Assembly: GCA_900088475.1 (NCBI GenBank) | Contig: FLMG01000971.1 | Span: 1-64,000, forward strand | DNA length: 64,000 nucleotides | DNA from: Hyphochytrium catenoides | Taxonomy: Eukaryota > Sar > Hyphochytriomycetes > Hyphochytriales > Hyphochytriaceae | Direction: 5' to 3' | In this document: piece by piece, positions 55,178-64,000 of the stretch | Layout of the letters: each line of letters begins with the position of its first letter | How positions within the stretch are numbered: position 1 is the stretch's first letter | Notes under the pieces: generated by a model | What the model saw: the letters and a program-made list of their open reading frames with translations, nothing else | Told to the model about the DNA's origin: nothing | Databases searched by the model: none | Program-made: the position numbers and the translations under genes

Positions 55178-58100
55178 TGAAGATCGTCTAGTGTACAACC
55201 AGGCTCCGATGGCGACAGCGACCACCCCGACTGCCAAAGATGGCACTAGCCAGGCATAACCAGGGGATGAGAGAGGGGTAACGTTACTCTGCTTCTCTTC
55301 TATCTTGATTGGGCGTTGGGCTGTTATCATCATGTTAGAGTGACGTCTTGATAACTTTTGCGGGGCCGGTTTGAGACTTACTCGGAGAGTCTTCTCTCAT
55401 GCTTCGTTCTTCATCTTTCTTTGGCTCATATGGTCTCTCCAATGCGCCGTCAACTAGCTCTCTGCCCCACTGCATTTTCCAACAAGAACAATCAGTACCA
55501 CCGCTAGTGCGACTAAACGGGCGACTAAGTTGGAAACTATTGACAAGAAGGAAATAAAGAGGTCACCAGCTAGTGGTACGGGTATCGTTTCTCTTACCGC
55601 GGCGAAGGCTACCTTAAGGGGTTGAACCTTTATCGTTGGGGTTACTACGATGACAGAAGAAAGAGTAGGATCAAACAGATGTCGAAGGTATGTCTCCAAC
55701 ATTCGCTTCACATCAGCTGCGGTTACTGCCTGGAGCTTGCCAAGCATCACCGAGTGATAGTCAGGTCCTACCATTCGAGAAGGAGACGAAGTTAGATGTA
55801 ACTCAGGCTGGAGTCCTCAACCACCTCCAAGCGCAGACTCTGTAGCTTGGAGACAACACGATAGCAAGGTGCGATACGGAGCAGATTAATGCAGAAGACT
55901 GCAAGTATAGATGTAGCTTCATAGGAGATGCCGTGTAAGATATTCCTAAATAGATAGAGGAACTGAAGCTAGCTGTCTGCACCTGTCCCTTTTAGATAGT
56001 TGAGGAAGGAGTAAAAGGCGGAACTGGACACATTCTCGTCCCGAGAGATGTAGGAGAAAGCCTCACAGCTTTTAGCGGCCTCGAGACGTCTATGATCGAC
56101 CTCGAGCTCTCCCTGGCAGTAGTATCAGGGAGGTTAGGGCCATAGAAAGCAAACGCTTAAAGCGGAGAGAAGGTGGAGGAAGAGACGCCTAAGGCACTTA
56201 TGCCAGTATTGTTTTTGACTCGGGAAACCAGGTCTGGGAGCAAGAGGACTTGATACAATAAAGCATGGACTGTCAAGGACGGAAGTAGTCTACGTACCTC
56301 TTGGTAGCGCCTTATAATTTCTCGAGCTTCGCGATATGCTCCTTCAAGGTCCGTGGAGTTGAAGAGGTGGAAAAAGAGCATTCCTTGCTCCACCTGCAGG
56401 TCAATCTGATAGTGATATGCGAGGCCTAACCCGCGAATAGTGCGCCAGAAGTCTCCCTGCAGATATGGGAATTGACGGAAAGAGGGCAAGGTAAGATGTG
56501 TCAAGACGAGGATCCGATCTATCATTAGTATATAGCTGGGATGATGACAAGCAACTGAGAGTGAACTGAGGTGCAATGACATGGGCTTGTTGGTAGCTGA
56601 AACTTCCTGGCGAGTCAAGAAACAGAAAGGACCCAACGATTAGCAGCCCAATCGTCTTACCTCCAGCGCGGTGAGATATTGGATCGTAATGAGCAATGGC
56701 GGGACGTCAGGGTGATCAAAAGTGTCAGGTCCCTCGCAGAACTGAGAAAGGAACGAGCTCTCTATCGAGTTAAGACCCACAATAGAGGCCTTTGAAAACA
56801 GGTGCATTAGTTGCGTAGAAAGTCAGCGTACTGAAAGAGATAACATTGTACATATTATTTGTGGATAACAGATGCATTGATAGAGAGCCTTCCTTTGTAC
56901 CTGCCGTCGCTTTCTTAGTATTACTTCTGACCGGTAAATCGAGCTCGGTGGAAGAACGGCCGATGGAAGAATGGCAGGGTGTCCTAGCTGCAGATTAGCC
57001 TTGAAGATTCTCAGCGGTTCCGGAATCTTATGCCAGTCTCCAGCACAATGGATCTAAAGCCAGAGACAAGAAAGGAAAGTTACAGGGGTACGTCTAGTCC
57101 AAACAGACAGAAGCGTACTATGATTGCAATAAAGGGAGAGAGGTACACCGAATGGAGGGAGAGATGAAGGACTGAAGATATACTGAGTTCAGCTCCTACC
57201 TTGATGTTAGCTATCTGTGTCAGCCTGTAACGGATCTCTTCGATTTGCGCCACAATCTCGTCAGGGTTGGACTCGAGGGCGCTCGCAATATACGTAAGGA
57301 ATCCCTGAGGAATAGAGAGAGAGATCGCGTCAAGATCCCGGTGCACAAATTTGCAGTAAGCTCTCATATATGGGTTGCCTGCAGAGCTGTGAAGATCAAT
57401 ATTATGGAACAGACGTAGGCTAGGATTATAGTGCTAGGATTATAGAGGGCGGAACTGCTTAGGCTAAGCCAACTCACCTCCTGCCATAGGAAGGTACTGG
57501 CGACATGGGGACTCTTTTCCCGAAAGGTAACTTCCTTGCTCAAAGCTTCACAAACGTCTCCACCGCTTCTCTTATAGTTCGCAATGGACGCTAACAGCCG
57601 ATTAGCTACGACACGGAGCCTCTCAGGAGAAAATACTGTGGCAAACAGTATCTGGAGGGAAAACGATGCTGAGAACAAGCGAGGATTGGGCGCCAGGAAG
57701 GTGTAAAGATCAAAATAAGGGAAACTGTGAACATATGGCGCTTGCATAGAAGACACTAACCTACTGGATAGAGAAAGGTAACAATTGAAAAGACTAGTAC
57801 CGAATAGCGAAGAAGTGTGAGCAACGAAGCAATTTGCAATAAGTGAGATTCAGGTAGTTCTGAAAAGGACGAGGAATCGTCGTACCTTTGACAGCCATTT
57901 GACTCCTTCCTCTAGTTTGCCTTGCTCAAGCTTCAGCGTCAGCTTAAGAGCATCCGGAAATATGCCTGGGGAAAACGTGTAGCCAGACATACTCTAACGT
58001 CCGACATATTATCCCAGACGATTCGAGAGGTGGCACTTTAGACTGTATATAAGCGCAACCACCGGACGGTCACGAGCTTACAAAGCTAGAATTCAGAGGA

Positions 58101-61100
58101 CTTACCAATTCTACGTGAGAGGAGATAGTATCCTCGGCAAGTCGCTCAATAACCTGACAGGGGTTACAGCTCAGTATAGCTTCATCCAAACAGCCCATGC
58201 ATTGCTCCATGTCTTTCGCAGTCTACGGTAGGTCCCCTTGCCTATTTCCAATAAAATAACCACCAACTCCGTTTTGCTCTTGCTTCTTTTCCTACGCTAA
58301 CCGTACGCCCACGGAGACAAGGATTCACAGTGCAAAGAGCATCTACGCCCTCAGTCGTTTCCCAGTATGCTGCCTACCTCGTCGTGGGAAGTGAGTGAGC
58401 CATCCATATTGATCACAGGTAGTTCCAGAAGACAGGAAGACAGAAGAGGGAGGAAATATCTTTGCTCGTCTTTTAAACCGCTGCAATTCAAAATGACGGA
58501 CACCTGAATACAGAGGGGAGAACGTGGCAGGCTTAGTAGGCTGCAGGCAAACCCAACATGAGTAAACGCGAGTCACTCTTTTGAGAGTACTGATGTTACA
58601 AGGACGCAGGACGAACTCTGTTCTTGTCCATTGTAGTGCTCCCTACACTAACCTCGATGAACTGAGAATTAACTTGATCCAACTGCATGAGGCACTCGAG
58701 GCCCACAGAATCCGCTAGAGCTTGGCAGTGCGCTTTCAATAGCTCCAGTGCCTCCTCTGAAGAGTACCGGTTGCGATAGGGCACGACATGGATCTGTTCT
58801 CCTGCAAGTGTTTTAAGCGGCGGCTCAGGTCTGCTCTATTGGAGGGGAAAGCCTAAAGTCTGTTCAGATCCCATAAACATGGGGGTCATACCATCTCTCG
58901 GCTCAGTTCTCAAACCGGTGACAGGCAGAAGCGGAACCTATGACAAAAATTCGTAGTCAAGACTACCGCCGTTTAGGTGGACGCCTGATTAAAAGCCAAA
59001 TACAGACGAAAGCAAGACAAGCGGAAGGATCAAAGAAAGGAGGATAAAACTAGAAACGTAGTTGTGCTACGCCGACAAAAAGATAGCTAACCTCTGTCGA
59101 GTCTGGAATCGGTATAGTTTCTATGACAGAGTCTGGACAAGCCACTGAATTGATCTCATGGCAAGCTCTAAGCTTGTCACCCAATCTTTTGAGCCCGCTG
59201 TCTCCTAGCATCTGGCTTTGGCCTGCTATCCTCGCCTAACCATAGAGAGGTATCAGCCGTCCAGCGTTGTTCCTTTTAGGCCTGCACTTGGTGTCTGCCC
59301 GAATGCGACTTTTCGACTTTTACCACTCTCACCTCTTCAGCTTCTGCCATCGACTCTGCCAATTTTGCAGAGGGCACAGCAAGAACCGCAACCTAAAATG
59401 TAGCATAGATGCACGCACAGGAAACAGTGATCACTAACAACAGAACCTCAGGAAAGCATAGACAGCCGCAGTGCGGCTCCTGCGCGAAACGAGGCTGCTT
59501 GAAATAGTGCGGAGTACCATTGGCATTGTGGATATCTCAGCTTGAAAGCTACGGAAGGAATGGCTACAACAATAGAAGAACTAACAAGAACAGAATAGGG
59601 GAGTAGCGGTCACCGAAGGCTAGTTGGACATACCGGAGGGCTTCCCTTGTCTGCTAGCTTTTCCTTAACCAGTTTTGCCCAGTACCACCCGTACTGGTCT
59701 GTCTGGGGAAGAGATTCCAACCGGCCAACCACGTTCCCTATTCGCTCCTTCATCTGCAGCGCTTCCACGCCCGGCTCTCTGGAGCCATACAGATGCTAAG
59801 GAACAAAAAGTAGAGTTCACAGTCGAGTGAGCGCAACAGGAGTGAATAGAGAGCAGAATCTACAGAACAAGGCACGGAGAATGAGGAAAAAGCGGCAAAA
59901 GGCCAGAGGAGCTATGGAAGTGTTAGACGCGGGTCATCAAAAGAGCTAGTTCGATTAAGACGAGAAGCAACTCATGTCACGCACAGCATACCATGACTAT
60001 TGCGTCGAAAGCTATCAATCTGTGAGGATCACTCTCGAGATCACTCTTGTGCCGAAGTATCGTCCTTTCAACCGAGCACACGTCAGAGACACTTCTATCA
60101 TGACAGGTCTCCACCAACCAACCTTTTGATAAGGGATCTGATACGAACTATATCCACTCCTTGGCATACGTCAAGTAGGACCTGCAAGCCATGCAGTGAG
60201 ATAACATACCGTGTTTACTTTTATGCAAGAGAGAGAAAGGCCCAGCGAGAAGAGGGATGTCTACGAAAAAGAAGCTAAGGAATGGGATCAATGGCGCCGC
60301 CTAAGAGTACCTCGTAGAACTTCGGAAGAACTTGCTCTATTCTTTCTCGCTTAACATCCATAAACCTTTGGAAGTGAAGCTTTCCGTCATTGGTTGAAGA
60401 AGGAATTGAGTAACCATCAAGAATAAGAGAAAAACCTACTTCGTGGCACGGGTAAGGCCAGCCAAGGTAAGGCGGGCCAGATAGCAGAGGATTAACAAGA
60501 GACTTGAAGGATGCGACGAGAGAGAGAGAGAGAGGAGTCAAGGAGACAGGGGAAATTGCTCACAGGAGTGACCATCCAGTCTGAGAGATCCTTGTATTGA
60601 CCAAGGAGTGGGTCGTCTAAGTCAAGCTAAGGACGGCTTTAATTTACCTTATATAAAAGGCATTTGTGGAACCTTCTAGCAGGCTGTACGAAACATCTGA
60701 ACAGATTGGATCCTCGGTCTCCACGAAAGCCTGAAGCACTAACGGTTAGTCCGGCAAAAGTTAATGTGGAGTGTGAAGTACGTCGAGTTCCTAGCATGTC
60801 CCCCCAAGCTTCTCCTTTCTCTTCCCCTCGTTGAGGCCTTCCCCTCCCCGTTTCACTTCGGAATCCATAATAGGAGTATCTGTCGTTAGACATCTTGCTG
60901 TACTCCTCCTTCTTCTGGCTCGTACACATTTCGCGCTTACCCGTTTGATCGGTGCAATTGGTGAGTCTGTTAGGTACATTAAAAGCACGTTCAATGCCGT
61001 CATTGAGGCAAACTCGGACCATTTAGTTGCCCTCCACGCCAGAAGTACCTCTCCAGTGGACTCATCCTCAGAAGGGAAGAAAACTCTTTCCACTCTTGCT

Positions 61101-62654
61101 CCTCCTGGCAATAATCTCTCTACAGGGGTAGACCAGGGTCGCTTGTGCTTCTCGGTTTTATGCTTATCCTCTCGATCTCTGCATTTCCGCACCATCGGCT
61201 CAAGGTCCCCAAGGACAGTTTGATGGTCCACCGCACCCGCAATAATGAGGCAAAGATTGTCCGGTCGATAGTATTCCTGATGATACCTAAGGAAGGAAGA
61301 CACAGCACTTCAGTTATCTTGGAGGGAAGGAGGAGTTTTGCGTCCAATTGATCTAGCACGACGATTCAGGCATGTAAACCAAACAAGGCGGTCCTCTACT
61401 GTCCTTACATGACTTTTCATGGAGCGGACTCTTAAGACAGAGTTATCAACAAAAGATAAGCCGAAAGATGCAAAGCAGACGAACGTGATACCAAGACAAG
61501 CAGATACCAAGAAAGAACTTTCGTACGCCGTATGTACCTCTTTATCTTTTCATTGGTTAGAGTTCGCAGATTCTGCATGCTCCCACCCGTATAGGAAGCA
61601 TACCCGGTTCCAGGAAAGAGGAGAGACATCATTCTTCGAGATGCCAACTCAAAGCAAGTATTTTCCCTTGCCTGCATCTCACTGTACACTACACCATTGT
61701 CCTCCCCACCCTCTGTAATGTGATGCACTTCAGTGTGAAAGGCTGCATCGGTCAGTGTAGGGAATAGAATGTGATCCAGGTAGATTGGCAGGAGACGGAC
61801 AAATCCCTCGCTCCCTGCTGTCGTCAACGTGTACGCTGTATGATCTACGTCTGAAGAGAACAATATAGTATGCGAACATGGGCGAAGGTAAGTGGGCAAC
61901 CGAGCGGCGGTCTTCAGAGAAGGAATGCTATCGTCAAGGACTTCAAGAAAACGACAACGACCACAATCAGCAACCTCTGAGATGTTAGATTTAGGCAAGC
62001 TAACGCTCAAGAAAAGCATTGAGATGAGAAAGGCAGAGCCGGATTGAGGGCAAGAAGTAGCAGAGAAGTAGAGAACCTGTCCAGGCGTTAGTCCCCTGTG
62101 CTAAACAGCGATTCGCAAGCTGGTCAAGAACGCCTTTGTATGGATACTGCTCACTCCCGAGGAAAATGAGGTGCTCCAGAGTATGAGGCAAACCGTCGTC
62201 GGCATGGGCGTACTCATTAGTGACCGCTAGAGGTTTTAGAAGCACTTAGCTTTAATCCACATAAAACGGAGGCCGGCGAGGAGTAAGAAGGTGGAGTAAG
62301 ACGAATTGCGTAGTAGAGATCGAGACGAGCAGGACGTGGAGAGGAGCATAACGAGACAGATGATATGAGTAAGCCAAACATTGCCCATACACTCAAAAAT
62401 AAGAAAGGGAGGAGAGGTAGCATGGAGGCGAAGCTGCAAGGCACGGTACCCTCTGTCGCCAGCACAAAGTATCCTTTCACCAAGGGTCCAGGGATATCAA
62501 TGAAGCAGACGCGGAGGCCCGTCTGGTCGTTCTGCACTAAAGACACTCCGATGTCATTTTCTATTGAGAATGAGCAAAGGGACGCCCAGCTGCAGGCTTC
62601 CAAGGATTGCTCTGGAGCAGGAGTTTCCATGGGCTGTTCCCCATTTGGAGGCAT
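55169..62654 (-). CDS. M16C metalloprotease of the YOL098C/C05D11.1 type with C-terminal membrane anchor
   Basis: Large multi-exon minus-strand gene for an insulinase-superfamily zinc protease (pitrilysin fold). The N-terminal exon has MPPNGEQPMETPAPEQS and IGVSLVQNDQTGLRVCFIDI; next comes the inverted zinc motif HTLEHLIFLGSEQYPYKGVL (HxxEH) with RCLAQGTNAWT, then DHTAYTLTTAGSEGFVRLLP, LDHILFPTLTDAAFHTEVHH, EGGEDNGVVYSEMQAREN (distal zinc Glu) and SYTGGSMQNLRTLTNEKIKR. Exons continue through YHQEYYRPDNLCLIIAGAVD and VLLAWRATKWSEFA to MLGKLQAVTAADVKRMLETY near 55700. These blocks match the YOL098C subgroup, not classical insulinase. The last two exons add WGRELVDGALERPYEPKKDE and, in phase, a tail AWLVPSLAVGVVAVAIGAWL then YTRRSSSQ stop, a single C-terminal membrane helix. 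The start may lie further upstream (in-frame ATG at 62699). Confidence 0.85.
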
Positions 62655-62954
62655 CTTGGCAGCAACTCTAGCGCCTGACAAGGTTCTTCCTCGAGACACA
62701 AGTCCTTGGAGACCTATCCCTCTACCAGACTTGAGCTTAGACGGGGGAACACGCTTCTACTGCTTATGCACTTGTGATGGTGCCAAAAGGCGAAGGCAAA
62801 GGATGCTGCACGATATCAAGGTGATAGACTGGGCCGACGGCCTAAGCTCTAAGGGCCTTAAGGACAAGCACCAGCGAAGCAAGTCAGGACTATAATTGCT
62901 CTCTCTTTAGCTCTTTTGCTCCTCCTGCCAACATGGCAGTAGCCTTATATCAGA
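62655..62954. other. M16 upstream region
   Basis: A plus-strand frame of 176 codons (62365-62895) overlaps the first M16 exon and extends here. It is most likely a shadow of that exon; no independent support was found. Confidence 0.35.
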
Positions 62955-63142
62955 GAGAGAGAGAGAGAGGGAGAGAGTTAGAGGGAGAGGGAAAATCCGG
63001 CATGGCCGCCGGGCTCGGAAGCAGAGGAGATACAGAGCCGCAGCTCAAGAGGAGATTCAACGGGACGCGGCATCAACGGGGGAGAGAGAGAGAGAATGAG
63101 AGAGAGGCAGAGAGAGAGAGGGGGAGACAGAGAGGGGGAGAC

Positions 63143-63173
<31 letters not shown>

Positions 63174-63175
63174 AC
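62955..63175. repeat. GA-rich microsatellite
   Basis: Two blocks of (GA)n with GGGAGACAGAG motifs (62955-62995 and 63080-63175) around about 85 bp of unique sequence. Confidence 0.9.
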
Positions 63176-64000
63176 AGAGACTTCAAGGAGAGGAGACAGC
63201 AAAAGGGAAACATACAAAAGTTGCTAACGAACGTAGAGGTCGATCAGAAGCGTGGTAGAAAGCTCTTTCTAACAAAATGAAGCGGTAAGTACCAGAGTGG
63301 CGTTCCAATGAGCGTTGACACTTAGAGCTGGTGATATCCCAACGCACTGGTTTTTACCCCTTTCATTCACTCATTCAATCTCTTCTCATTCGAAAGGTTG
63401 CGCTGGGTGATGGATCTGCTTTCATAATAAGTGCTTTATTATGATGTTCTCCCGCAGGGACGGCGAGGTGAGGACCGTGAGCACGGCCACCGCGCTCTCC
63501 TGCCAGGCACCATCTACATCCATATAGTCAGCACTTCAGGCTCTGTAAGGCCATAGCCGTTCAAGGCCATGATAGATGAATGTCGGGTCTGGTATGCCTA
63601 CCGTCTGGGCTCAAGAAAGGCAGAGAGGAGACCTCAATAGATAATGCTACCTTTACATCTTCTCATCTGCTGGGGTCCGCCGGGGGAAGAAGGAGGTGTC
63701 AAATGTTTTGCAGCCAGGGAATCAGATAGAGACCCAGATAGCGTCGTAGATGAGTCCGACATAAGAACCTACATAGTTCTATTGAAAGTTCTTGACGTTC
63801 TCAACAGATATTTTATGAGCCGCTGCACAGTATACTGACGTTCCATCATCAACAACTGAGACAACTGGGAAGTGAAGGACGCTCAGGATGGGAAGGAGAC
63901 CCAAGTAGTGTTTAGTAAATCAGCTTGCCTCCTCTAGCTACCGCAGGAGGCACCACAGGAACGGCATAGTATCTCTCCAGGTCTTTCGGTCTTTCTTCCA
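63176..64000. other. No gene recognised at the right edge
   Basis: A GC-richer patch at 63455-63510 is open on both strands but short. A plus-strand 64-codon frame at 63644-63838 has no recognised motif. A gene could begin beyond the window. Confidence 0.35.

Noticed and set aside
62365-62895. A 176-codon plus-strand frame
   Set aside because: Overlaps the M16 N-terminal exon, which matches its family on the minus strand.
63455-63510. GC-rich patch considered as a histone or other short gene
   Set aside because: Neither strand gives a recognisable histone or other motif and the frames are under 30 codons.
1-64000. CRISPR arrays, insertion sequences, tRNA and rRNA genes
   Set aside because: None were recognised by eye. 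The repeats seen are microsatellites and short tandem duplications. tRNAs in particular would need a covariance-model search (tRNAscan-SE) to exclude.

Overview
This is an intron-rich nuclear genome segment of a eukaryote, most likely a free-living protist or alga. The evidence is: spliceosomal genes with many short GT-AG introns (about 45-350 nt), no operons, genes on both strands, and purely eukaryotic machinery (TAF5 of TFIID, elongin C, Ric8, a NEMP nuclear-envelope protein, SLX1, A20/AN1 zinc fingers, a three-repeat MYB, mitochondrial HSP60 with a targeting peptide). I cannot fix the lineage from sequence alone. A C-x4-C-x9-C-x2-H zinc-finger repeat protein and frequent CT/GA microsatellites would fit several algal or stramenopile-like groups. 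One run of 49 Ns (25760-25808) marks an assembly gap inside a GA repeat.

Layout. 1-5.5 kb: the tail of a plus-strand gene, then a minus-strand Ric8 (G-alpha chaperone/GEF) gene and a minus-strand gene of unknown function. 5.5-7 kb: a minus-strand 3R-MYB factor. 7.4-12.1 kb: poorly resolved, with fragments of minus- and plus-strand genes and a CT microsatellite. 12.1-15.3 kb: ribonucleotide reductase large subunit with three E2F-like sites upstream. 16.6-17.4 kb: elongin C. 18.1-22.2 kb: NEMP-family nuclear-envelope membrane protein, convergent with a minus-strand five-repeat zinc-finger protein (22.7-24.6 kb). 25.2-26.6 kb: a small basic protein and an unidentified membrane-like exon amid repeats. 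26.6-30.5 kb: largely gene-poor. 30.5-32.3 kb: HSP60, convergent with TAF5 (32.7-37.4 kb, minus). 38.1-40 kb: SLX1, divergent from TAF5. 40.3-40.8 kb: an unidentified plus-strand gene. 42.3-43.4 kb: a DUF4112 membrane protein. 43.8-51.3 kb: a large minus-strand gene joining a helical N-terminus, a TKL-like pseudokinase, a long coiled coil and armadillo repeats. 54.1-54.8 kb: A20/AN1 zinc-finger protein. 55.2-62.7 kb: a minus-strand M16 metalloprotease of the YOL098C type with a C-terminal membrane anchor. 62.7-64 kb: a GA repeat and nothing convincing.

The genes are mostly independent housekeeping and regulatory genes; I see no metabolic cluster. The item most worth follow-up is the pseudokinase/coiled-coil/armadillo protein. 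Exon boundaries were placed by hand from reading-frame continuity, GT/AG sites and family similarity remembered for each protein. Where exon coordinates are given, the phases were checked.
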